Positions 44,727 through 52,798 of a stretch of DNA of 64,000 nt are shown piece after piece. A program made the position numbers and the translations under genes. The stretch covers positions 74,102 through 138,101 of the forward strand of contig JASFYT010000020.1 in assembly GCA_045047085.1 (NCBI GenBank), read 5' to 3'. Within the stretch, counting starts at the first letter, position 1. Every line of letters starts with the position of its first letter. The notes below the pieces were generated by a model. It made no database searches. It was not told the origin of the DNA and was given only the letters and a program-made list of their open reading frames with translations. Source of the DNA: GCA-2401155 sp045047085. Its GTDB lineage: Bacteria; Pseudomonadota; Alphaproteobacteria; Rhizobiales; Rhizobiaceae.

Positions 44727-46502
44727 TTAAATGAAGACAATTACCAATCCGGCGACAATCAATAGCAGCCTTACTGGAATAGCGCGATTGCTGATCAATC
44801 CGTAGGATATGGCTGCCAATCCTGCTGCCAATTTTATAAACATTAAAAGTGCCATGACCGGAGAGTTAGTGAGATCAATAATTGCGGGATTGGCAATCAT
44901 TCCAAGCGGAATGATATATAGTCCGATCCCCAATGTCATTGATGTGAGAGCGACCTTAAGCCAGTTTTCGCCGACCATGCCAGCTGCGATAAATACGGCA
45001 CCACAAACTGGCGGAGTGATTGTGGAAAGGAGTGCAAACCAGAATACAAACAGATGGGCCAGTAAAGGTTCAAGACCTAGTTTTTGAAGGGCTGGGCCTG
45101 CCACTGATACACAAATAACATAAGCTGCTGTCGTCGGCACTTCCATGCCCAATATCAGGCAGGCAAGTGCTGTTAGAAGCAATGCCGGCCAAATCTGATC
45201 GCCTCCTGCTGACAGAATGAGTGAAGTGATTTTGATGCCGAGCCCGGTTTGTGCGAGCACGCTAATTATTAGACCGGCGCATAATATGATTGAGGCAATG
45301 ACCGCAATTTGCTTGCCAGTGGCAAGGGCAACGGCCTCAAAGCGTGAGACTGTTCTTTTCCAATTTAGGGTGAGTTTAGCGTCAAAGAACAATAGGATAA
45401 ATGCGGCAAGGATTGCGCCAGCCGCTGCGTATTGCGGGGTGTAGCCGCCATTAAACATGCGTTCCAGCAGCACAATAAACGGCACCAGGAAAAATGATGC
45501 GGTGACGAGTACTTGTTGGCGTGAGGGTTGTTGCTCTGCGGGTAAGGGCTGCAGATCATAGCGATCTGCGTAAGCATTAATGCCGACCCATACGGTGAAA
45601 AAATACAGGATGGCGGGCAAGAGCGCGGCCATCATAATTTGCGTATATGGGGTGCCTGTAAGTTCCACCATCACGAAAGCGCCGGCCCCCATTAAGGGCG
45701 GCATGATTTGTCCGCCAGAGGAGGCGACCGCCTCGACAGCCCCTGCCAATCTTGGTGGATAACCGAGCTTGGACATTGTTGGCAAGGTGATGGCACCGGT
45801 AGAGGCGACATTAGCCGATGCAGACCCTGATATTGAACCGAATAATGCCGATGAGAGGACCGAAACTTTGGCAGCGCCGCCTTTGAGATGGCCTGCGGCG
45901 GCCATAGCCAGATTCATAAACCCCTGACCTGCTTCGCCAGCATTGAGGGCAGCACCCATGATGACGAAAATCGCAACAATATTGACGGAAACGCCCGTCA
46001 GGCTTCCCCATAAGCCACCTTCAGCGACGGTGATTGTGCCTAGGAAACTCTCAACTGGCAATCCTGGATGGCCGAATTCTCCGGGTAAATAGGAACCCAG
46101 CAACCCGTAGGTAAGTGCGACCATGGTGATAATTGGCAAGGGCCATCCGATTGCTCGTCGTGCCATCTCCAGAACTGTAATGATCAAAGCGGCGGATATC
46201 CAAATCTGTAGTTCGCCTTCAAGCGAACCATATTGATCGGAGAGAGCAGCTTCATAATAGACGATATAAAAACAACAAATCAGGCCGACAAGTGTGAATA
46301 TCGCTCCGGTCCAGCGTGATATTTTTCCGGTAGCCAGAAAGATAAATACCCAAGGCAAAGCAAGCGCCATGTGCAGAGGGCGACTTACTAGATTTGGAAC
46401 AAGGCCGGAAAATATCAGCCAAATATGAAAGACGATAGAAAGACCGCCAAGGCCAACCCAGATTAGATGGGGCAGCCTTGGGGTTTGCTCGTTTTGGCTC
46501 AT
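44727..46502 (-). CDS. TRAP transporter fused permease (4TM/12TM, TAXI type)
   Basis: This 591-residue inner-membrane protein fuses the small (DctQ-like) and large (DctM-like) TRAP subunits, as is normal for TAXI systems. Signatures of the large part include SGSASANVASTGAITLPTM and the following GGQIMPPLMGAGAFV. About 16 or more helices are visible. It lies 28 bases downstream of the TAXI receptor gene and before the D-amino-acid dehydrogenase, so it is the importer for that pathway. TAXI systems known so far transport glutamate-like and other acids; a D-amino acid is inferred. Confidence 0.93.
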   Translation of the reverse strand: MSQNEQTPRLPHLIWVGLGGLSIVFHIWLIFSGLVPNLVSRPLHMALALPWVFIFLATGKISRWTGAIFTLVGLICCFYIVYYEAALSDQYGSLEGELQIWISAALIITVLEMARRAIGWPLPIITMVALTYGLLGSYLPGEFGHPGLPVESFLGTITVAEGGLWGSLTGVSVNIVAIFVIMGAALNAGEAGQGFMNLAMAAAGHLKGGAAKVSVLSSALFGSISGSASANVASTGAITLPTMSKLGYPPRLAGAVEAVASSGGQIMPPLMGAGAFVMVELTGTPYTQIMMAALLPAILYFFTVWVGINAYADRYDLQPLPAEQQPSRQQVLVTASFFLVPFIVLLERMFNGGYTPQYAAAGAILAAFILLFFDAKLTLNWKRTVSRFEAVALATGKQIAVIASIILCAGLIISVLAQTGLGIKITSLILSAGGDQIWPALLLTALACLILGMEVPTTAAYVICVSVAGPALQKLGLEPLLAHLFVFWFALLSTITPPVCGAVFIAAGMVGENWLKVALTSMTLGIGLYIIPLGMIANPAIIDLTNSPVMALLMFIKLAAGLAAISYGLISNRAIPVRLLLIVAGLVIVFI

Positions 46503-46530
46503 GTTAGTTTGCCAAAAATTCGTTCCTGAT

Positions 46531-47490
46531 TTACTTCAAGCCGTCCGGAATTTTTACACCTGCTTCTTCGTAATATTTTACCGCACCTGCATGTAGTTTG
46601 CCGTAAACATTCGAAAGCATGTCAGGAGAAACACCGTTCCACCAAGCTGCTGCATTGCCCAGATCGGTTTTTTGTTCCCAATAGGTTTTGGTCAATGCAT
46701 AGGCTGTGGCTTCATCCATGGCGGTTGTTGTATGTGCAATAACCGGAAGCGATGTGGTGGTAATATCCTTGTCGACGCCTGCATAGGTGCCTGCAGGAAT
46801 TACCAGACGGGTACGTTTGGTTTTTTTAATCTGTTCATCGTCCAGAGAAAGTACATTTACGCCGGTGCTAGCGGCAGCTTCGATGACGTTTGGAGCCGGG
46901 AAGGAGCCGGCGGTGACGAAACCATCAATCTGTTTGTTTTTGAGAGCAGCAACGGCTGCATTCAGTTCAACATTTGCTAAGGTAACTTTGCCTTCAAGAC
47001 CAAAAAGCTTGAGATATTTAGCACCTTCACGCGCGCCAAAAGAACCTTTGCCAATCAGTATTGTCTTGCCTTCAAGATCGGCAAACTTTGAAATTCCGCT
47101 GTCTGAACGCACCACGAAGTGCATTGTAAGGGAGGGAATAGGGAAAAGGGCACGAATTTCATTAAATTTCGGGTCGGTTTTATCTTTAAACATGGCCTTG
47201 CCGGTTTGGGCAAGCCTAACCAAAACTGGCGGCGTGGTGAATACATAATTGCCGGAGCGTTTGGCGGATTCTTTTACGTTTTGGACAGAGCCTTGGCTTT
47301 CTTCAACGGTAACGATGATTTCGCCATTGGAACCTTTTTTTATGGCTTCAGCAATTTGTACAGCCATTTGATAATATGACGATGTGGTTTTTGCGGATTT
47401 GAAAGTTACGCGGGTTTCTGCCTGTGCGGGTAGGGTGGCAGCAAGGGCTATTGCTAGCGCCGTGGATAATCCGGCAATTTTAAATTTCAT
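46531..47490 (-). CDS. TAXI-family TRAP solute receptor
   Basis: This 319-residue periplasmic protein has a Sec signal (cleavage near residue 24, PAQA) and belongs to the TAXI group: TSSYYQMAVQIAEAIKKG at the N-terminal lobe and SFGAREGAKYLKLFGL later are family landmarks. It is the first gene of the operon that continues with the fused TRAP permease and three enzymes. AGGAGAAG stands ahead of its ATG. Confidence 0.93.
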   Translation of the reverse strand: MKFKIAGLSTALAIALAATLPAQAETRVTFKSAKTTSSYYQMAVQIAEAIKKGSNGEIIVTVEESQGSVQNVKESAKRSGNYVFTTPPVLVRLAQTGKAMFKDKTDPKFNEIRALFPIPSLTMHFVVRSDSGISKFADLEGKTILIGKGSFGAREGAKYLKLFGLEGKVTLANVELNAAVAALKNKQIDGFVTAGSFPAPNVIEAAASTGVNVLSLDDEQIKKTKRTRLVIPAGTYAGVDKDITTTSLPVIAHTTTAMDEATAYALTKTYWEQKTDLGNAAAWWNGVSPDMLSNVYGKLHAGAVKYYEEAGVKIPDGLK

Positions 47491-47529
47491 AATTCTTCTC
47501 CTGAGTTGAAATAATTATTTTGTTTGATG

Positions 47530-47733
47530 TCATGTTAGCAAGTTTGTAGAGGCACTGCTATTAATTGCAATGACCTGTTCGGTGATAAATCTCTCGTTCT
47601 TGCTGGAAAGACGCGCTACATAATCTGCAACTGCCTCAATGAGGGCGGTTTGCCCCAGAGGTATTGCGTCAACAATGACAGGGTTACACTCCGGACCTGA
47701 AATTTCTCGATATATCGCTTTGAATTCAACGAG
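47530..47733 (-). pseudogene. Open coding-like fragment without a start
   Basis: A 67-codon open stretch on the minus strand, bounded by stops, reads like protein (PVIVDAIPLGQTALIEAVAD, then VARLSSKNERFITEQVIAIN) but has no ATG or GTG at a sensible place. It lies just upstream of the TAXI operon in the 311-base interval 47491-47801. It may be the tail of a decayed gene. I do not recognise the family. Its first 60 bases resemble 51105-51160. Confidence 0.35.
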
Positions 47734-47801
47734 TTATGTTACACGAACTATTGCGGGGTCCAAATTGATTTTGAACCGGTATCTCCAAAACAAAAGAAGA
47801 A

Positions 47802-48038
47802 CTATTCTTCTTTATCTGTGCTGGATGAGGCTAGTGTATGTATCCTGCCGGCCTCTACAAGGTCGTCTGAAATTCTTTTTTCCAAATCTAACAGGTCTTG
47901 TGGCAATGGCAGGTCAAAAGCGCGGAGTTCGTTTAACTTTTCCAGAACCCGTTCGTGCATTTCCCACTGGTCATGGGGTTGGTTTTCCATTTCACTTAAC
48001 AGTATAGATATTTCGGTCTTCAGGCGATCAAAGGCCAT
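47802..48038 (-). CDS. Small helical protein, function unknown
   Basis: This is a 78-residue soluble protein rich in Glu, Leu and Asp, with two predicted amphipathic helices and a polar Ser/Thr/Glu tail. It contains no Cys and no membrane segment. The ATG at 48038 has TTAGGAG seven bases upstream; a longer frame to 48083 is less likely. No characterised family is recognised. It is divergent from the peroxiredoxin. Confidence 0.65.
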   Translation of the reverse strand: MAFDRLKTEISILLSEMENQPHDQWEMHERVLEKLNELRAFDLPLPQDLLDLEKRISDDLVEAGRIHTLASSSTDKEE

Positions 48039-48142
48039 GGTATGTCTCCTAACATTGGTTATTATGCGCTGTGTAGGGATCAAATATGATGATCTGAATC
48101 AATTGTTTTTCATGCAGGTGTGTATATATAACTTACATACAG

Positions 48143-48156
48143 GGAGTTCATACTCC
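48143..48156. promoter_or_regulatory. Inverted repeat upstream of the peroxiredoxin
   Basis: GGAGT-TCAT-ACTCC is a perfect five-base inverted repeat about 38 bases ahead of the peroxiredoxin start. It could be an operator or a 5'-leader hairpin. The T-rich/A-rich surroundings (TATATATAAC upstream) are promoter-like. Confidence 0.4.
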
Positions 48157-48193
48157 AAATATAAGAATATACTTCATTAAAAGGGAAACGAGC

Positions 48194-48820
48194 ATGACAA
48201 TCAGAATTGGCGAAATCGCTCCAAATTTTAACGTAGAGACAACCGTTGGTAAGATAGATTTCCATGAATTTATTGGTGATAATTGGGTATTTTTCTTCAG
48301 CCATCCAGCCGATTTTACTCCGGTTTGCACCACAGAAATGGGACGTACGGCGCAACTTGCTGAAGCATTTGCGGAACGCGGTGTTAAACCGCTTGGCCTT
48401 TCTACAGATACAGTTGAAGAACACAAAAAATGGATAGCAGACGTTGATGATACTCAGAACACAACGCTCAAATTTCCAATAGTTGCGGACCCTGATTTGA
48501 AAGTAGCGAAGCTTTACGGGATGATCCATGGGGCTGAGAGTGAAACAGAGGCCGTGCGTTCCGTATTTATCATCGACCCCAACAAGAAAATGCGCCTGAC
48601 GATGACTTATCCGATGAATGTAGGTCGGAATTTTGATGAAATTATCCGGGTTATTGATGCACTGCAACTTGGCGATGAAAAAAGTATTGCAACGCCTGCC
48701 GATTGGCGTCCGGGGGATGAGGTTATCATTCCGCCATCCATCGATAATACGGTTGCCAAAGACCTCTTTCCACAAGGCTGGAATGAAATTCGACCATATC
48801 TGCGTACAACGAAGGTCTGA
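48194..48820 (+). CDS. 1-Cys peroxiredoxin (Prx6 type)
   Basis: This 208-residue cytosolic peroxidase reduces hydrogen and organic peroxides. The peroxidatic Cys is in FTPVCTTE (about residue 45), with the FFSHPADFTPV strand typical of Prx6. There is no second conserved Cys in the C-terminal part, so it is a 1-Cys enzyme needing an external thiol. GDEVIIPPSI and the Prx6 C-terminal domain are present. AAAGGGAAACG precedes the ATG. Confidence 0.93.
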   Translation: MTIRIGEIAPNFNVETTVGKIDFHEFIGDNWVFFFSHPADFTPVCTTEMGRTAQLAEAFAERGVKPLGLSTDTVEEHKKWIADVDDTQNTTLKFPIVADPDLKVAKLYGMIHGAESETEAVRSVFIIDPNKKMRLTMTYPMNVGRNFDEIIRVIDALQLGDEKSIATPADWRPGDEVIIPPSIDNTVAKDLFPQGWNEIRPYLRTTKV

Positions 48821-48858
48821 GTGCTGAACAGTACTTTGACTAAGAGAAACTGACATTA

Positions 48859-48898
48859 AACGGGGCACCTCCTTATTGTGGGTGACCCGTTCTTTTTT
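48859..48898 (+). terminator. Intrinsic terminator of the peroxiredoxin gene
   Basis: AACGGGGCACC pairs with GGGTGACCCGTT (small internal mismatch) around a short loop and is followed by CTTTTTT on the plus strand. Confidence 0.8.
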
Positions 48899-48991
48899 GG
48901 ATTTGGATTAAGCCAAAATATATGACGATTAAGTGATTCTCCTATTCGCTATATGATGGGTGTGATTGCGGGTTTTTGAAGTTGAATGGTG

Positions 48992-50875
48992 TTAGCCAAC
49001 CAACCCGCCATCTTCGCGCCGAACGGCAATGACGGCTGAGCGTGGCACGGCATTGCCGCCTTCTGGCCAATGACCGTCGCCACGATCACCGGGATGTTGA
49101 ATGCCGACAAACATTGTTCTGCGATCGATACTCCATGTCAAACCGGTTACTTCACATTGCTTTGGACCTACGAGAAAGCGCCTGATCTCACCAGTTACCG
49201 GGTCGCCAGCTAGCATTTGATTGTTGCCCTGATCTTCAAAATCCATCTCATTGGAATAATTGCCATCGGTCTGTATCCACAAAATTCCTGTTGAATCAAA
49301 ATTCAAACCATCTGGTGAATTGAACATATTGTCCGGCGTGATGTTTTCTGATCCAGCCTTTGCATCGGAATGCACCTTTGGATTGCCGGCCAGCAAGTAT
49401 AAATCCCATGCGAAGTCTTTGGCAGTGTGATCGCCGCTATTTGGCCGCCAGCGCACGATTTGTCCAAATTTATTTGCTTCACGCGGGTTAGGTCCGCCAA
49501 CAGGTGTTTGGTCGCCACCGGCATTCGGTCTGATGCCACGGTTTTTATTGTTGGTGAGGGCGCAATATACTTCCGGAAAATGAGGATTAGCGGAAACCCA
49601 CTCAGGTCGATCCATGGTGGTGGCACCCACTGCTGATGCTGCAATGCGGGTGTGGATGCAAATATCCGCCATATCCGCCATGCCGGTTGTTTCGGGAGTT
49701 AGCTCCAGCCATTCACCGGCACCGCTATCGTGGAATTTTGCCGCGTATAGTTTGCCATCTTCCAGCAATGAGTCTGTTTCGCCCCCCAGCGCGTATATAC
49801 CGTTGGAAATGTAACGGTACAGGAACTCGCCGCGCTCATCATCCCCCATATAGACCACAATATGGCCATCGGAATTGACGACAACTTCGGCATTTTCATG
49901 TTTGAAACGGCCAAGGGCTGTGCGTTTTTTTGGTATGGAGTTCGGATCGCGTGGATTAATTTCAACCACATACCCGGCGCGGTTTGGTTCATTTGGATGT
50001 TTGGAAACATCGAAGCGTTCGTCAATTTTTGCCCAACTATAGCCCCAGTCTTTTGAAGAAATACCGTAGCGTTTCTGTTCTGGTGAAACTTGGTGGTTTT
50101 CATCGATGGAGGAAAAATAACCGTTGAAGTTTTCTTCGCATGCCAGATAGGTGCCCCAAGGGGTGGAGCCGTTGCCACAGTTATTCCATGTGCCGAGGGA
50201 TTTGGTGCCTGATGGATCGGCTGTGGTTTTTAACAGAGCGTGACCTGCTGCTGGACCAGTTAGTTCCATCTCGCTATCAGGGGTAATACGGCGATTATAT
50301 GGGCTGTCTTTGACGATGCTCCATTTGCCATGCTGTTCGATAATTTCAACAACGCTTATGCCATGGGCCATTTTGCCTTTGAGCACATCATCATCGGTTT
50401 CAGCTTTTCTATCGGCGCGGTTACCCCAGATGATTTTGCGGTTGGTATATTCATTGTTGACCACCAGAAGGGTTTTATCCCCGTGGGCAAAGACTTCCAT
50501 GCCATCGATATTATCACCAAAGGCACGTGACTGGCTGGCTGCATCGCCGCGTGTAGAGGAGTCAAAATCAGGCGCATCGGACCAAAGCGGGTCGCCCCAA
50601 CGCACTAGAACTTCAGTGGTATAGCCATCAGGGACGGTAACAGCATCGAGGCTGTTAGTGGCAATTTGTTTGAAGGCAAAACGATTGGTGGCTGCCTCAA
50701 CAAGGTTTGGTGTGAATGTGGTGCAAATGGCAGCACAGCTGCCAAATGCCAGAGCGCCGCCAATCAATCCACGACGGCTGATGGAGGCCTCAATCACCCG
50801 GTCAAATTCGTTTTCTTCCTCAGTTGGGTTGATGATTTCGTCAAAATCATCAAAAGAAACTTCTTTCTTATCCAT
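48992..50875 (-). CDS. phoX: PhoX-family alkaline phosphatase, Tat-exported
   Basis: This 627-residue protein of the DUF839/PhoX family probably releases phosphate from organic phosphoesters in the periplasm with Ca and Fe cofactors. A Tat signal (SRRGLIGGALAFGSCAA) lies at about residues 32-55. Family landmarks include NCGNGSTPWGTYLACEENFN, WVSANPHFPEVYCALTNN and IWIQTDGNYSNE. The ATG at 50875 has AAAGGAG at good spacing; a frame extending to 50983 is not needed. No clear Pho box was found by eye upstream, so phosphate control is unproved. Confidence 0.88.
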   Translation of the reverse strand: MDKKEVSFDDFDEIINPTEEENEFDRVIEASISRRGLIGGALAFGSCAAICTTFTPNLVEAATNRFAFKQIATNSLDAVTVPDGYTTEVLVRWGDPLWSDAPDFDSSTRGDAASQSRAFGDNIDGMEVFAHGDKTLLVVNNEYTNRKIIWGNRADRKAETDDDVLKGKMAHGISVVEIIEQHGKWSIVKDSPYNRRITPDSEMELTGPAAGHALLKTTADPSGTKSLGTWNNCGNGSTPWGTYLACEENFNGYFSSIDENHQVSPEQKRYGISSKDWGYSWAKIDERFDVSKHPNEPNRAGYVVEINPRDPNSIPKKRTALGRFKHENAEVVVNSDGHIVVYMGDDERGEFLYRYISNGIYALGGETDSLLEDGKLYAAKFHDSGAGEWLELTPETTGMADMADICIHTRIAASAVGATTMDRPEWVSANPHFPEVYCALTNNKNRGIRPNAGGDQTPVGGPNPREANKFGQIVRWRPNSGDHTAKDFAWDLYLLAGNPKVHSDAKAGSENITPDNMFNSPDGLNFDSTGILWIQTDGNYSNEMDFEDQGNNQMLAGDPVTGEIRRFLVGPKQCEVTGLTWSIDRRTMFVGIQHPGDRGDGHWPEGGNAVPRSAVIAVRREDGGLVG

Positions 50876-51317
50876 TATTTTCTCCTTTGGAATTATGTTT
50901 CGGCCCGTGTCGATAATTCCCGTTGGTAGAAGGTCATCGCAAACCTTTAATGACATTTTCAAAAGGTGGATCGATCTAATCAATTTTTGAATACAATTAT
51001 GCCTGTTATCGGAGCGTTATCAAATTTTTGTATCCCAAATAAAAAATATGCTTTTGTGATAGCCTAATGCAAGACGTTCTCAGTGCCGATATTCAGCCTT
51101 TCGAATAATTTCGTCATAAATTGCGGTGAATTCTAACGGATCGTTGCGGGGTATGCACCACGACGAGATGGCCCGTATTGTCGTAACCCCCTTTTAAAAG
51201 ACGTGCAGGGCCTGCCGTCGCGAAGCACTGGGTTAAAACCATCATGACTAAGGCATGTTTTACATTTTAATGCGCGGGGAGAAGGGATATTGAATTGCAC
51301 ATTGGAAATTTGTCTGC
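50876..51317. other. Intergenic region upstream of phoX
   Basis: About 440 bases holding the phoX promoter. On the minus strand there are short protein-like stretches (LLKGGYDNTGHLVVVHTP, then after a frame change PLEFTAIYDEIIRKAEYRH and a stop). They suggest a decayed gene. No intact gene was seen. Confidence 0.35.
51105..51160. repeat. Short diverged repeat, partner of 47702-47760
   Basis: Around a shared GAATTC, this segment aligns with 47702-47760: AATTTC..., GCG.TGAATTC.AACG, then TTGCGGGGT, with about 24 of 31 bases identical in the core and an 11-base gap. Both could be decayed copies of one gene or element. Confidence 0.35.
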
Positions 51318-52751
51318 CTATGCAACTCCGATTAAATATTCAACTTCTGCAACATGTTTGCGGACTAACTGGCAATCATTTTTTGCTTCAATATTCAGGC
51401 GCAGGAGCGGCTCGGTGTTCGAGGCGCGCAAGTTAAGGCGCCAGTTGCTAAACGTTATGCTTAGTCCATCGATGTCGTCCAGATCTGGCACCTCCTGGCC
51501 GTCGGTGTACCAAGTTTGTTCTTCGGCGGCATAATGATTGCGCACCTTACTGATTGCTTTTTTGACGTCGGACACTTTGTAATTGAGTTCGCCGCTGCAG
51601 GGAAAGGCGGCGATACGTTCTTCGACCAATTGTGCAAGTGAATTTCCTGTATTGCTTATCAGTTCAATTAATAACAACCATGGGATCATACCACTGTCAC
51701 AATATGCGAAGTCTCGAAAGTAATGATGAGCACTCATTTCTCCACCATAAATTGCGTTTTTATCGCGCATGCATTGTTTGATGAAAGAGTGGCCAGTTTT
51801 TGACGAAACAGGAACGCCGCCAGCCGTTTTTACAATGTCGATGGTGTTCCATGTCAGGCGAGGATCATGAATAATGGTTTCGCCGGGATGTTGAAGCAGG
51901 AAGGCATCTGCCAATAGACCGACAATGTAATATCCCTCAACAAAATTACCATGCTGATCAAAGAAGAAACAACGATCAAAATCGCCATCCCAGGCAATGC
52001 CCATATCTGCGCCATGCCTCTTCACGGCTTGCGAGGTTACATGGCGGTTTTCAGGTAATAGCGGATTTGGAATGCCGTGCGGGAATTCACCATTTGGCTT
52101 ATGATGGATTTTTATAAATTCGATGGAAACGTTTTTATCCAAAAACTGGGCTTCGATAGCATCAATCACATGGCCAGCTGCGCCATTGCCTGCATTGACC
52201 ACCAGCCTAAGAGGAGCTAATTTTTCCGATTTAATAAACCCTAGCAAATGGTCTCTATACTTATGCAGTAAAGATCGGTGAGTGAGCACTCCACGGATGC
52301 GGGTAGGGGAGAAGTTTTGCTCTTCGGCCAAAGCCTTAATTGATGCCAACTCATTGTCACCACTTATTGGTTTTGCGCCGCGCCCGACGAACTTCATGCC
52401 ATTGTAATTTTTGGGGTTATGGCTGGCGGTGATTTCTATTCCGCCATCCACATCGAGATGGAATGCCGCAAAATAGACCTCTTCCGTTCCAGTCATGCCC
52501 AAATCAATTACATTTGCGCCAGCGTCCATTAATCCACGAGAGGCTGCCTTTTTCAGTTTCTCACTGGTTAGGCGATTGTCGCCACCGATGACTACTCGTT
52601 TTGCCTTCATGTGTTGGGCGAAGGCCCGCCCGATCCGGTAGGCAATATCTTCATTAAGTTCCGGGCCGAGTTTTCCGCGCACATCATAGGCGGTAAAGCA
52701 ACTTAATTTGCTACATTTGTTGGTGTGTGGTGGTTTGTTAAAATGTCTCAT
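51318..52751 (-). CDS. manB: Phosphomannomutase/phosphoglucomutase
   Basis: This 477-residue enzyme of the alpha-D-phosphohexomutase family converts mannose-6-phosphate to mannose-1-phosphate for GDP-mannose synthesis. The phosphoserine loop is ITASHNPKNYNGMKFV, the metal loop is WDGDFDRCFFFD, and the sugar loop is YGGEMSAHHYFRD. The C-terminal phosphate-binding RASNTEPLLRLNIEA is intact. The ATG at 52751 is chosen. It lies 47 bases downstream of the AlgD-like gene in the same direction, so AlgD-like dehydrogenase and mutase are likely co-transcribed. It corresponds to AlgC in alginate producers. Confidence 0.92.
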   Translation of the reverse strand: MRHFNKPPHTNKCSKLSCFTAYDVRGKLGPELNEDIAYRIGRAFAQHMKAKRVVIGGDNRLTSEKLKKAASRGLMDAGANVIDLGMTGTEEVYFAAFHLDVDGGIEITASHNPKNYNGMKFVGRGAKPISGDNELASIKALAEEQNFSPTRIRGVLTHRSLLHKYRDHLLGFIKSEKLAPLRLVVNAGNGAAGHVIDAIEAQFLDKNVSIEFIKIHHKPNGEFPHGIPNPLLPENRHVTSQAVKRHGADMGIAWDGDFDRCFFFDQHGNFVEGYYIVGLLADAFLLQHPGETIIHDPRLTWNTIDIVKTAGGVPVSSKTGHSFIKQCMRDKNAIYGGEMSAHHYFRDFAYCDSGMIPWLLLIELISNTGNSLAQLVEERIAAFPCSGELNYKVSDVKKAISKVRNHYAAEEQTWYTDGQEVPDLDDIDGLSITFSNWRLNLRASNTEPLLRLNIEAKNDCQLVRKHVAEVEYLIGVA

Positions 52752-52798
52752 GGCATCTTCTTTCCTGATTTGGATAGATCCGAGTTGATGCGCTGCCT

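Noticed and set aside
47639..48007. 122-codon plus-strand frame
   Set aside because: It overlaps the small minus-strand gene at 47802-48038, which has a good ribosome-binding site and a more protein-like composition.
50876..51000. Pho box upstream of phoX
   Set aside because: Partial ATGACA-like matches only; no pair of direct repeats at the required spacing was found by eye.
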